Of a DNA stretch of 64,000 nt, positions 45,202 to 57,560 are shown one piece after another. The stretch lies in contig VDFB02193867.1 of the NCBI GenBank assembly GCA_007258455.2, forward strand, positions 563,597,291 to 563,661,290. The letters run 5' to 3'. The notes below the pieces were generated by a model. That model did not search any database. It had not been told where the DNA came from and worked only from the letters and a program-made list of their open reading frames with translations. A program made the position numbers and the translations under genes. The stretch comes from Sequoia sempervirens. Taxonomy: Eukaryota > Streptophyta > Pinopsida > Cupressales > Cupressaceae. Every line of letters begins with the position of its first letter. Position 1 is the stretch's first letter.

Positions 45202-46317
45202 TGGATGCCAAATCTGCAAATGGTTAAACCTTAACATAATATCATCATGTTACTCATTTGAAACACATTAGATTAAACATCCTTATGAAATACTTAACCA
45301 TGCTAAAATATGAAAAAATAAATAGAACCAAATAATTAATTGCAAGAATATAAGAACATGATCAAAACTTTATCTTATATTGGATTGGTGCTATTATGGA
45401 AAATAGCCCTTTCACAATCCTTGATAATGCCAATGATGATGATGCAATGGACAAAATCAGTTCTCAAATGAAGAGAGTGACTTTGCATAAGCTTTGTAGA
45501 TCAAGTTGTGGAGGATTTGATGATGAATGAAGCCTTCCATTTATAGAATATTTTGATGAGAGAAATAGCCAAATGGATGAATTTGGGACTAAGATTTAGC
45601 CAATGAGATGGAGCCACTTGTCAACTTGTGATAGGTTGAGGAATGAGCACATTTTGGTCAATGTGCCAAAGAGGGGGAGATTCAAATTTGAATTTGAGAT
45701 ATAAATGTTGAGTTTGACCTTGTGCAATGGACATGTAAGAGACATGTAAAAGCTCATAAATGCTTTGTTGGGTGTACATGTCCACTTGTTTTTGAATTCA
45801 AACTTAAGGGAATATTCCTCAAAGATGCCATGTTGATGGAAAATGCTGAATTTATAAATGAATTAAAATGATTTATTGGTGCAAGTGGGAAAAGCTAGAG
45901 GATGTGATGGGTAGTTAGATTAGGTTAATCAAGGTTAGATTAACTTAATGATGATTAGATGCTTTAACCCCTTTGACTTGAATATTTTGATTTATTTAAA
46001 TCAAAAAGGGATGAAAGGTGATTTTAGACTTAATTAAATAAAGGATTGATTTATTTAATCAAGGAGGGTGATGTTAGGATCAAGTTGATTTATTTAATTT
46101 AAATTGATGAATTTAGGAGATTGACCAAATAAACTTGATTTATTTGATGAATGGATAAATATGACCTAATCAAATGCATTATGCCAATTTTGCGTGTGTA
46201 CATTTTTCCCCTCTTTGAAGAAATGCACTTGTTGTGTTGGTTCAAAGAATTAACTTGCCGCAAACAAAATTAAATCTAATTTTTGGATGCCCTAGTAGAA
46301 AGAAGTACACTGGTACA
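45202..46317 (-). mobile_element. D1 LTR, left copy (3' LTR of R1 copy 2)
   Basis: On the minus strand this 1,116-bp LTR starts TGTACCAGTG, right after a G-rich polypurine tract (46318-46330), and ends GGCATCCA. Positions 45202-46138 are closely repeated at 59403-60333. A TATA box (CTATAAAT, 45539-45546) points the same way. As the minus-strand R1 copy 2 lies between the two D1 copies, D1 is most simply the LTR of R1. Confidence 0.7.
45539..45546 (-). promoter_or_regulatory. TATA box of left D1 LTR
   Basis: The minus strand reads CTATAAATGGAAGG. It is conserved in the right D1 LTR and, slightly changed, in the third copy at 6473. Confidence 0.5.
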
Positions 46318-46330
46318 TTGCCCCCTTGAT
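46318..46330 (-). other. Polypurine tract of R1/D1 element
   Basis: On the minus strand ATCAAGGGGGCAA directly precedes the LTR start TGTACC. The position and G-run are typical of the plus-strand primer of LTR elements, and fix the minus orientation of this element. Confidence 0.65.
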
Positions 46331-47489
46331 AGATTGAGTGAAAAGATTCAATTTGAGGGTTGATCTCGTGATAAAGAGGTTCAAAATGGATGGTTATGGA
46401 TGATGATGCAAATGAGATAATTTTAAGATGCTTAGAATAACAAATCTATATTATCTTAAACAACTTAAATGATGATATGATGTGATGATGGATGAGATGG
46501 ATGATGTGATATGCTATGATTATCCAATGGATGCTTTATGCAGATGCTTAGACTAACAGATCTATATTATGATGATGATTATGCATGTGAGATGATATGA
46601 AGAATATTGATGGTTTGTGGATGTAGGATGGATGCATTGGTGGTGATGATTAACTATTCATGATGTGATGTTAGTGCAGAAAAGAAGACATTAAATGATG
46701 ACAAGAGGATCCAACAAGAAAACTTTATGAGAGATGATGATGAGAAATGATGATGATAGATGGATGATTCACTTATCAAGGATTGGTATTTTAAAAGAGC
46801 TACTTACCTTATGTTTGATAACACATGTAGATACGATGCATCAAGGTATAAAGAACCAAGATGGCGTTGTACCTAGTGCGATGGACTTTGACTCAACAAA
46901 TAGATAGGAGTATTCTTGTTCACACTTGACATATAGAAACCTTGCTTGGATGTACCTAACAAAGCAAGTATTCACCAAGTTATTTGACAAGAACGTCCAA
47001 CAAGCATAGCAGACAAAAGGATAATGATCACTGCCTCATTCCTATCTCTCTAAATCCTTTGTTAGAATATCATTGAGAGGTCCTTGGAATGAGCGCAATA
47101 AGATAAATCAAAAGAAAAGATCAAGTACACAAACAAGCCAATGTTCTTCATACCTCTAGCCAAAGGGACGTGTTTTGATAGGATAAGAATCCAAGTGATA
47201 TACAAAATGATGCCCATTGTCGAAATGATATATCCTAGGACATGCATTGTATAGGATGATGATAGTTTGATAAGTTGATTGATAGGCTGTTGATATAAGG
47301 TTGATTGACATGTCTGAAAATGATCAAGAGTTTGATTTTGCATTTAATAGTTTGTTGTTTGCTTTTGATTTTACGATTGAAGCTTTGTTTTTGCCAATTG
47401 TTGTAGTTGTTTCTATTTGCATTGCCAAAGGATGAAGGTGAGGATTAGTTTATTATGGATGATTGATTATTGTGGGTGAAAGCAAAATG

Positions 47490-47950
47490 GGATGGATAGA
47501 TTTTTTCAAATATTTGGATGTTTTTGATGTTTTTGGAGATATTTTGAGGCTATTTTTGGTGTTTTTGAAGATTTTGAAAATTTTTTGATTTTAAAAATTT
47601 TTAAATGTTTTGGGTTTTCTAAGATTTTGTGGATGTTTTTGGATTTTGATGTGATTTTGGATATTTTTGGATATTTTTGTTTTTCGAATGTTTTCAGATT
47701 TTGATGTTTTTTTGAATGTTTTTGGTTTTTTTATGTCTTAGGGGCTGATCAAAGATTAGTCTTGCCTACATTTAAGCTCAGAGACGATGTAGTTCGGATA
47801 CCATGTTTTTGATATTTTCTGACTTTTTGACATGTTTTTTGGATTTTTTGATGTTTTGGATGTTTTTGGATTTTCGCATGATTTTGACATTTTGGATATG
47901 ATATGCATGATGATATCAGTGTTCTGATTGGGATTTTTTTGAAAACCAAG
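47490..47950. repeat. Low-complexity GATTTTTGGATGTTTTT block in R1 3' region
   Basis: Short variants of TTTTTGGATTTTGATG follow one another irregularly. On the minus strand they read CATCAAAATCCAAAAA, as in R1 copy 1 at about 16850-17170. A conserved unique island lies inside (GGGCTGATCAAAGATTAG, about 47741), also present in copy 1 near 16990. It probably arose by slippage. Confidence 0.6.
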
Positions 47951-47988
47951 CTAAGGTTGATTGATCAGATCGATGGATTGATGATGAT

Positions 47989-48250
47989 GATAACATTGTT
48001 GAAGATACACAACAATTTAAGGATTGATTAATTAGGAATGGTTATAATAACATTGTTGAGGATGCACAACAATGAAAGGATTTGATTGATTAGGATTGAT
48101 GATGATAAAATTGTTGAGGATGCACAACAATGCAAGGATTTGATTGATCAGGATTGATGATGATAACATTTTTGAGAATGCACAACAATGCAAGGATTTG
48201 ATTGATCAAGATTGATGATGATAACATTGTTGAGGATGCACAACAATGCC
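47989..48250. repeat. 58-bp tandem repeat, about 4.5 units, only in R1 copy 2
   Basis: Units contain GATAACATTGTTGAGGATGC followed by ACAACAATGCAAGGATTTG and recur at about 47989, 48047, 48104, 48162 and 48220. In R1 copy 1 the matching place (about 16730-16790) has a single unit, so the array expanded in copy 2. There are no unique spacers, so it is not a CRISPR-like array. Confidence 0.75.
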
Positions 48251-49196
48251 TAGATAGTGTTTAAGCAACACAATGATTGGGAATGATATCTCGAGATGAT
48301 GATGGGATTGATTGGATTCAATTAATCAGGATTGTTGAAGCTTGGTTTGGAACAAAAGATGTTTGGATGATTTGATGTGATGTTTGAACTGCAACTTAGA
48401 TGCAACTGACAGTGATTGTTTGGATCGATGTTCGATGAAAGATGAAGACCGATAAGAAACATCTTTTTGTCAAAATATGCCATGGGCTAGTGATTTGGAT
48501 TTTGGATCACAAATTCTTTGACTAGTTTGGTTTCACGTTTTCCAATGTTCAGATCACCACATAAGGTAGAGGATATAGATCAAGATTTATTCCTGAAGTG
48601 AGATCTAAATATCTACACCCAATGTCTAACAATGTATGGAATGTGATGGATGGATGCTTGGATAGGTGTATGGATGGATGGATATAGAAAGCATGCAAAG
48701 GATGGAAAGGATTATCTTGTGATAAGATAAGGTGTTTGAACGAAGGAATTCTTCATTGGATATTGCTTCATGGCTCAAATAATGCTGCATAGGATAGGAT
48801 CAATGAAAATGATCCATATTAAAGATGTTTACCATAAGCAAGTGCAAAGTGTGCACCAAAATTGTCGAGATCGAGATAACTGGGATTGTGGATACAAATG
48901 GATAAACATGGATTAGATATATGGTTCACAAATGAAATGGATTTATTATGGATAATATGGATGAAATGATCGATTTATTATGGATGGGATAAGATGCTTC
49001 CTCCTAAACTGGTGAACATAGATGCTTGATTCTACACATGATTCTTGTTTTCCAGGTTTAAATCATGGTACCTGCCCAAAGCACCACCGTAGTGGTTTGC
49101 ACTAGAGGATGATTTTTTTCTCTTTACTATTTTCAATCCTTTTTTTGATTTTTTTGGATTTTCATAGTTTTATGATTTTTTTGGTTTTTCTGAAAG

Positions 49197-52100
49197 ATTC
49201 ATGCTAACCCACCTAGTGGTGTTGATGTAGACGCTTCTGGCATGATGTGCCATTGATATCCTACCTGAACAAGTTGCTTCGCTAAGATACGTGCACTTGA
49301 ATGCAACTTTTGGGATTCTTGATTTGCTTTGTCGACACTAGAGTTAACTTTATCTTTATGCGTACATCGCGATAGAGTGCCTTCAAAATCCTTATGATGA
49401 AAGGTCGTTGCCAATACATGGTCAATTTGAGAATTGGATATTATGCATGGAGGCATGGATGGAGTGTGTTTAGAGATAAGAGATGGATTGGTTGACAGAT
49501 TAAAACCTTTGACTCTCCAAACTTGGGAAGATGAGCAATGATGGGTGGATACGAAAGTGTGCATGGAATTAGGACCAACTGCTTGATACACTTTGTATGT
49601 CGCTTGAAAAGCCTACTTTTTCTTTTGTGAACATCTTTGATGGATATTTTTCCCTTTTTCATTTTTCCCCATAGTTTCTTTGACTGATGGAGTTTGATAG
49701 GGATGATATTTCTTTGTATTCTTTGGTATCCATGTGTATTTTATTTTTCCATTATGCTTTTTGGCTTCTTTTGTTTTGATAAATTTCTTCGTACTTTGAT
49801 TCAAATCTTTCTTTTGAGGTTGGTCCCAATTCCTGGATGGGGTGATGGGTGGATGAAGATTCATGACGTGGCTAGTTGTAGTATTGACACTAGTTTCATC
49901 ATAAGGACTCTTCGCGCTCCCTATGTTGATGTTTGCTTGAGACATAGTTGCTCCCAGTATTGTGGAAGTAGTACCTTCATGCTTTGATTTCTCCTATTCT
50001 GAGAGCTCTTGTTTAGAATGCATTCTCTAATAAATGACCAATGTAGATGATGTTATTTTGATTGGATGCTCTGCTAACTCTAGATTATATTGTTCTATCT
50101 AACTTGTTTCCTTGAGTGGATAATGTTGGATATCCTCATGTACCTGATGTCCTTAGTCTGAATTTGGGAAATATCTAATCCTAATGTTGATAACTCTGTT
50201 TGATTGTACGAATCAATAACCCACTCTTTTAGTGTAACAATGACAGGAATAAGGGGATCCTGTTTTGAATGAAGATCATCTACGTGTCCATCCGCAAAAA
50301 AAATCTCATGGGTAGATGGAGGAGTATGTACTACCTGGATATGATCATCTTGCATAGATAGGAGAGTGTCCATTAGATTATTGTAGTATCTTGAAGATAT
50401 AAATTCTTGATGTTGAATGATTTTAGAGTTGCTTTTGACATGCTTTGGATCAAGTTCTTGGCATGGATCAGTTTTAAAGGATGGATTGCTTCCAAAGGGT
50501 TCTTGGATGTCATCATTAGACATAGTAAGTGGTTCAATATCCTCAAGTGTCAAGTTCAGGGTTCCTTCAGTATCTATAACCATGAGGTTGAAGGATGTCA
50601 ATATGTCTTGGAAAGGACCATTACTAGACCTTGGTGAAAGATTTTGATCATTCTTTGGAATAAATTCTTGAGATATGTCCTCTAACTCATAAGGCGATGT
50701 AGAGACATTTTCAACATGATCATAGGTGAATAGATTGTGCATTATGTCAATAGGATCAAATATTCCTAACACTCCTTGAAATAGATCACTAAAAAGTGGC
50801 TCTTGATGTATGGTGAGTTGATCATCGGGTGGGGTAAAAACATCTGCAACATGCTCATCGATGGAGAAATCTTGATCATTGTTTTGAATAATTGTGATGG
50901 AGAGATTGTGAATATCTTCAACCATAGGGTCAAGTGATGTTGACATTTCTTGAATTGGATCATTGTTGGATATTGTTGGTGTATTTTGATCATCATTGAA
51001 AAGTGACTCTTGACTTATGTTGATTTGATCTTTAGACAAGATAAAAACATCTTCAATGTACTCTTTGATAGATAGATATTGATCATTTATTTTAGCAATT
51101 TTGGTGGGGAGATTGTCAATGCTATCACCAGTGGTTGAATGTTCATCGTTATCCCCAATAGTTATCATTTTTCGTGTTTGTACTTGTGTTTTTTGGGTAG
51201 CTTGAGAGGCTTGGGCAGCTTGAGAGGCTTCTTGCACTTGTTGAGCTTGCCTTGCTTCTTGCATGGCCAGATATTGTTGGATGGCCTTTTGGTAGGCCTG
51301 GTGAGCTTTTAGTGCAATGTTATATTGTCTTGTTGTGTTTGGTTTTGGTGGTAGTCGTGGCAGATTCAAAATTTTGTTGGATGTAGTGACAAGTGGTTGA
51401 GATACGCTTGGAGTGATCATGGTAGTGAGGGGTTGAGATATGATTGGTGTGATAGGGGTGGTTGGAGTGATCGAGGTGATAAGAATGGTCAGAATGACTG
51501 AGGTGATAGATCGTTGGGAGGCCATATTTTGATTTGTTAGGATTGATGTTGTCATTTGATTACATACCATCTATTGGTGCGATGTTGATGGTATTTTCAA
51601 AGGATTTAATGTGATGGCTTGATTGGTGTTAGGTGGGTTGATTTGGATGGAGTGATTGGTGCTAGGTAAAGGGGAAGCCCTAAACCAAGGAATAATGTTG
51701 ATATGGGTAATGGAGGTGGAGATGTCTCTTGGCATAATGACTCAACTATTTTGGTAAGTGTAGCAATTTGATCTCACCAAATTTGATCTTGATTTCGATC
51801 TTGACTACCTTGATATAGTTGATTTGGTTTTTGTTCAAGTAGATTTGGGATGCATACTTGTGGTGTTTGCATGGGATCATGGAAAAATTGATTTTGGACA
51901 ATGTTCTGATTTGGGATGATGTTTGAATTTGGCATGATAGGTTGAAATTAAACATTGTTGATGTTGGGAATCACATTTCTTTGATTTAGGTAACTTTGAT
52001 TTTGCATGGTGTTACCTTGACTTGGAGTTGTTAACATCTTGTTTGGATTTTGAACAATATTTGTATGATTTGCAAGCATATTTACCCCAAAGTTTTTTGG

Positions 52101-52400
52101 ATTCATGTTTGGAAAACTTGTACTTGGTACAATCTCATTTGGCATATAGGGATTTGGTGGGATGACGTTGTTTGTTTGACAGCTTATGTAATGATTGTTC
52201 GGTTGACAAACTTGTAGGTCTGGATTTAGATGTACCATTGGGAAATGTGTTCCAATCTTTGATTTGGGCATACTCACATTTGTTGTACTATTGAAATTTT
52301 TCAAAGGTAATGATCCCATGTACGGTTTGTATAGATGTGAGTGTTGATAATCAATTGGCATTGTAAGGTTTTGAAAGTTCAATTGATTTGGATTACTCAT
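49197..52400 (-). pseudogene. R1 gag-like protein, copy 2, with altered middle part
   Basis: The ATG at 52400 gives MSNPNQLNF; an upstream in-frame ATG at 52484 may extend it (MECKLDPYN). The Asn/Gln/Pro-rich N-terminus is open to 51948. After a frame change, a 491-residue open segment (51570-50095) covers the acidic region (for example HQEPLFSDLFQG). A third frame covers the Lys-rich C-terminus (49945-49199). In place of the zinc-knuckle segment of copies 1 and 3, this copy has a Thr/Ile/Pro-rich and Gln/Ala-rich stretch (LTILITSITPTTPITP, then QAQQVQEASQAAQASQATQ) at about 51180-51570. The knuckle is absent, so RNA binding by this version is doubtful. Confidence 0.6.
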
Positions 52401-54586
52401 GTTGTATGGATCAAGTTTGCATTCCATGTTCTTCTTGTGTTTTGACCTTGTTGCAAAAGTGACCTCTAGGGTTCTTAGGACCAATGACGAGATGAAGGAT
52501 GAAAGGGGTGAATGATATGGGTGTTGAATTTTTAGGGACTTTGGATCAATGCTAGACTTAGGGTTTGATTTTGATTTCTTTTGATTTGGGTAATGGACTT
52601 GTAAACCCTAAGATATTAGATGTGATCTTAGGATGAACTTGTACAAAAGATGGTGATTTAATTAGAGGTATGAGAAAGGATGCATTCCCATACTCCTAAC
52701 TAAACAAGGTGATTTTTGGTTTGATGATTTACCCAAGTCTAGAATGATGTTTCTGAAGCTCTAAAGTTGTTTATGAGATGGATTTTGATAGATGTTTGGA
52801 ATTTGGATGAAGTGTTTGATTTGATCCTAAAAGAACTTAGGAAGGACTTGTTTACGAGACCAAGATAGTGAAGAACATGTCTTTCTATAAAAGTAATTCA
52901 AAATCAAAAGATCAATGTTTGCATGAAAACCATACAACCAAAAGAAACCAAGCACATGCGTGGGGTCCAGTTGATTCAATCTTTTCTTAATAGATTCTTT
53001 TTATCAAAAACACTTCTTGATTAGGTTTTCAACTAAATGTCCAATGTCCTAATTTTCTTTCATCCCACAAAATGCATTATGCGGAAATCAAGGAAATCAA
53101 GGCAAAGTTTACCTATTGTTGACGTTAGTAGGAGAAAATTGAGATGAAATCCAAATGTTTAGAAGCCTCTAAGGATACGAATCCCAAGGGAAATCAATAA
53201 CATGTGAATTTGTTCAAGGATATTTGCTTCTCCTAAAGGGTTTGAGATTTGATGCTCATGTTGAATGTTGGTTTTCCAATGTTTTTGATCAAAAGCACTG
53301 TGTTTTCAAACTGACTCAAAAGCAATATAACATCCTAGCTCAATTGGTACATTTTTCTTGGTGGGCTTGCCTCATGCCCTTCGTAGAAGACATGATTTTA
53401 CATGCAACCAAGGAAAGAGTATAAAGGTATGTTAAGAATGAAGTCTTAACCTCTATACTTTAACCAAGATCAGACATGGCAAGTAACTTCTTGGAATCTA
53501 AGTTCCAATGCACCACTTCGATAAACTCACTCAATGGATTAACAAGCCACTACAAACAAGGGTTTTATTTTGGACTTTTCATTCATGGAGATTGACCCAT
53601 ATGACAAGAGTCCCCTTTTAGATCCATCTTGTCGGAATCAATCGTGTGATATTGGCGTTTACTCCAATACCCACATTTATATCCCGGTTGGAAATACTCT
53701 TGCCTTTAGAGTGTTACCAGTTGAGTTGTTCCCTTGGGTGAGTGTTTTTTCCCCAAGGCAGGCCCTCTAGGATAAACAAAAGTTATTAAAGACAAAATCC
53801 ATAACTCGATCAATCTTTGATGGCAACAAAGAGAGAGAATATACACGATAATTCCCCCACTCAAACTCGCACAAGATCTTGTTCAATTTTAAACCCAAAT
53901 CGAAGTGTGAAGGTAATCTTTTATGCAACTTAATGTCATCAAAAAGAATTTTGATTCTCAAGATCGTCGTGAAGTGCGAGAGAAGTGCATACGCCTTTTT
54001 AGATGAGATTATTTTGCAAATAGGATTACAAAGCATAAAACACACATGTTCATTTTAAGCCTCAAAGCAATGATTTTGATTCTTTTTAAAGCACCAAAAT
54101 GAGGTGTGAAAGTTTCCTTGTTCGATTTGTTAACTGCAAACAAAATCTAGTCAATGTTGCCTAAAATTCGTTTTATCCCCTTTGCAATGAAAATTTGAAA
54201 GCTTTTAGAATGTTCATTTTAAAGCTCAAAACCAAAGATGAGTGTAATCAAGGGAAAATAAGATTTGTTAAATGGTTGTTAGATCAAATAACATAAAAAT
54301 CCAATGAAAATAACGAAGTACAATTGAAATCAAATGAAAACGAAAGGGAAATATATCACTATAAGTCTTCCTCTTCCATGGTTGACCTTCATTACACCTT
54401 CTTGCTTGCTGGATGATATTGTGCCCTCAGATTCATTGTGCGAGCAATCTGCAAATGTCTAAGACCTACAACAAGTTTTGAAGGATTTATGCAATGTCTA
54501 AATGCCTATGACTATGACAATGTCTATGAAAATAATGACTTCTAATGCCAAATGACTATAAATGCGTATTAAATTAAAAATGAAAT

Positions 54587-55584
54587 TGTCGGGATCCCGA
54601 AATTATGAGCAAAATTGTCTTTTATAGAAAACACAATTTTGAGCGGACAGATGAGATTAATTGATGACAAGAACCTAAAATGAAAGGACAAGATTTAATT
54701 TGACAATCCCTAATCAGGGTTAGGGCAAAATCCTTAATCGAACAGTCAAAATAAAATCGGATCGACGGTGGAGAATAAATGAGACAAACTAATTAGAAAA
54801 TAAAGATTTTCAAAAAATCAAGAAGATAAGATTGCTTGATTTGCAAGATTCGAAAAATCAAGAAGATAAGATGTGGACTGAAGATAAGATTTGGAAAATC
54901 AAGAATCTGCCTGATTGCTTGATTTGCAAGATTTGAAAAATCAAAGAGATAAGATGTGGACTAAAGATAAGATTTGGAAAATCAAGAATCTGCCCGATTG
55001 CTTGATTTTTGGAAGATTAATTACTAATTTGAATTAAAATAATTCAAATTATGAATTTTGAGAGATAATAAATAATCTTTTTTCAGATTATTTATCAAAA
55101 AGGACTGACAGTTAGGATTGACATGACATTTTAAATAATTTAATTTATTTAAAATGAGAAGAATATGAAATTAGTAATTAAATAATTAAATTTAATTATT
55201 TAATTTAAGAGATAAGATTAATTAATTAAATAAATTAATTAATTTATTTAATTAAGACAATTAGTGACATATTAAATAAATAAATAAAATTTATTTATTT
55301 AATAATCAAGGATAATTAAACGTAGAAAGGGAAATTAAATAAATTAAGAAATTTATTTAATTAAAGAAAGACTTAGACAATTAGTGATGTATTTAATAAA
55401 TAAATTAAAATTTATTTATTTAATAATCATAAAGAATCAAAAGACATAAATTAATTAAATAATTATGAATTATTTAATGAATAGTCGAATGTGGACCAAG
55501 GACATAATTAAATGTCTTAATTATGCTAGGACAAAAGTGGTAAAAATGAAGCTTGCAGGCCTAGGTCATTTTTAGGTGTCTACA
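54587..55584 (-). mobile_element. Isolated LTR, 998 bp
   Basis: On the minus strand the block starts TGTAGACACCTAAAAATG and ends GGGATCCCGACA, LTR-like termini (TGT...ACA) of a style common in plant Ty3/gypsy elements. Inside are an 83-bp tandem repeat (54830-55012) and an AT-rich zone of TTAATTAAAT runs (55020-55480). No polypurine tract, PBS or matching second copy is visible, so it is probably a solo LTR. The flanks GAAAT and ATGAG do not form a clear duplication. Confidence 0.55.
54830..55012. repeat. 83-bp tandem repeat, about 2.2 units
   Basis: Units begin GATTGCTTGATTTGCAAGAT at 54830 and 54913, with a partial unit at 54996. Each contains AAGATAAGATTTGGAAAATC. The repeat lies inside the isolated LTR at 54587-55584. 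Confidence 0.75.
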
Positions 55585-56690
55585 ATGAGTTACCCTAAAT
55601 CAGAAAATTAAGGTGTGCGACAAAATCTCCAAGAATTAAAATGCTTTTAAGTTTCAAGTTTGATGCCGAATTAATCTCCAAGTTCCTTCGAAGATCTCTT
55701 GCAAGCTCAAAATTCTCCTCACTTTTCCTTTGTTTCCCTTTGTTTTTCTTTTTCTTTTCTTCCTTGCTTTCCTATCAAACAAGAGACAATCATGTGAGGA
55801 TCAAAATATTAAAATGGTTTTAATTATTAACTCCAAACAATAACATGATTTTGGATGATCCATAAATCATAATTATTTTTTTCAAGACCACATTATAATC
55901 AACATCTCAACCAAATATTATGGATCCTATTAAATGACAATAATGACAATACCCCTCTCCTATTTAAAACTCAAAAGGAATTTTTTTATTATTTTAACCA
56001 AGGAGAGTCAAGGAGATTTGATTGTTGCGTTTAAATGTGATTTGATCTATAAATCAATACATCCTTTGAATGACGATGTAAATAGAAGCATTCATTACTT
56101 CTATTACATGGGTAGAACATCAATTTTTTACAAAGTTCCACCTTATCAAACTAATATAATATATCAGTTCACAACAATAGGTTGTAAGAGATTAGTGCAT
56201 TGAACAAAGTGATAAAATCAGGCAGGTATTTAAAAATAGCAGAGATGTAACCAAGCCTTGGGTTCAATTGCTCTTTGCAAACAACACAAGTCTCTTATTT
56301 TCACTGATGAACAACATGCAACTTGCAAGAAGCTTCTAAAGTCATTACTCCCAATAAACGCATCAGTAAAATATTTAAAGTTGTCTTATCAAGGTTGTCA
56401 CTGCATAATAAATAAAAACACAGTCAAGTTTTTGATTTTGAGATCTGCAAAATCTTTTCGACAGCTGGTAACAAATATTAGTTTGCTAAAAAAATCAACA
56501 TAATGCAAAATAAATGAATTTTGAGAGTTGCAATAGTAAATACGTTTTAGCATTTTCTATCTGCATTGCGCATAAGAGAAGATATAGTATATAAATGTCA
56601 GATACTCAGATGGTAGTTATTTAATGCATATAAATGTGCACCTTTGGATTCAACCTTGATAGCCTTTTAAGAAAACCATCCCCATTAATC
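55585..56690. other. AT-rich stretch with nothing recognisable
   Basis: Short open frames (55641-55823, 55934-56203, 56258-56503) have no domain or conserved context. Part of the stretch may belong to the PPR relic that follows, but I see no repeat motif before about 56690. Confidence 0.35.
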
Positions 56691-56693
56691 ATG

Positions 56694-57560
56694 GCATTGG
56701 TCGACTAGTACGCATAATAATAAGGAAATCTAGACGAGGCACATGAGCTATTTGTCAAAATCCTTCAAAGAAAAGTCCCCCCATGGAATGACATGATTAC
56801 AAGGTATATACAAAATGGATTTTGAAACAAAGGTGTAGGAAAAAAAATCCAGCAAATGTTATTTAACAGGTGTAAAACTAAATTTCATAGCCTTTAACCA
56901 GTGAATGTGCCTCTTATTGAACTTTTTCTCCTCCGATTTGGTGAGCTGCTGCCTCCCAACTTGCAAATAATAACTTTTCACAGAGATTTCTAAGATTGAT
57001 GATGAAATTTGACAGTGATTATGCAAACAAAAACACTCATGAGATAAGAACAACAATGAGATGAGGATTCACACAATCAGATAAGCAATTTTAATATCCT
57101 TTGGTAATCGGGCTCACCTACATACAAGTCAAACATTGTAATATTGCTTCTTGCTTCTTCTCACATGCCTATGATGGAATCACATGTCTGGGACTTTAAT
57201 ATGGAATCACCTGCATACTTATTTACTAAGAGAAAACAAAGCAATGATGTCATGCATAAAAGACGTCCAAACCCAAGTGTGGACTATTGGAAAAAATGGC
57301 TTGTATGCAAAATGTGCAAGCATAGGAAAGGCATGTGAACTGTTGATAGTGGGGCATAGATAAGGTGTGTGAAATTCTTGATAGAATGCCTGATTTATGA
57401 CCAGGTGCGGTCACCCAATAGGAGTATAATGGAAAGGTACGAAGTTAGCCCGTATGAGGCTTAAATGTGGGCAGCGCTCTATTCTCTGTCAAGGCACTGA
57501 CTGGTGACTGTATTGTGCTGAAACATAGTCCTACACTATTATAGGAAACACACATTTTTC
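56694..57560 (+). pseudogene. Decayed PPR protein gene fragment
   Basis: PPR proteins bind organellar RNA for editing or processing. The frame at 56694 reads ALVD-stop-YA, then GNLDEAHELFVKILQRKVPP and WNDMITRYIQNGF, which follows the plant PPR pattern ALVDMYAKCG..DEA.ELF..M..R.V..WN.MI.GY.QNG. A second trace near 57293-57400 reads GLYAKCASIGKACELL and DKVCEILDRMPD, then PGAVT, as in the last repeat and E region. Between them only weak traces remain (for example VILLLASSHM near 57145). There are several stops and frame changes and no promoter or start is visible. It is a pseudogene fragment of the PLS/E type if the reading is right. Confidence 0.6.

Larger units (their letters stand above)
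46318..54370 (-). mobile_element. R1 element copy 2, internal region
   Basis: Read right to left there is a non-coding leader (54370-52401), the gag-like frame (52400-49197), and a 3' region with TGGATGGATGG runs, a 58-bp tandem repeat (47989-48250) and a low-complexity block (47490-47950) equivalent to 16850-17170 of copy 1. It ends at the polypurine tract and D1 LTR. Its 5' LTR would be the D1 copy at 59403-60333, which leaves a further 5 kb of non-R1 sequence in between, including a separate LTR (54587-55584) and a PPR relic. Confidence 0.6.

Noticed and set aside
47989..48250. Regular repeat array considered as CRISPR-like
   Set aside because: Units are contiguous 58-bp tandem copies with no unique spacers, within a plant retroelement.
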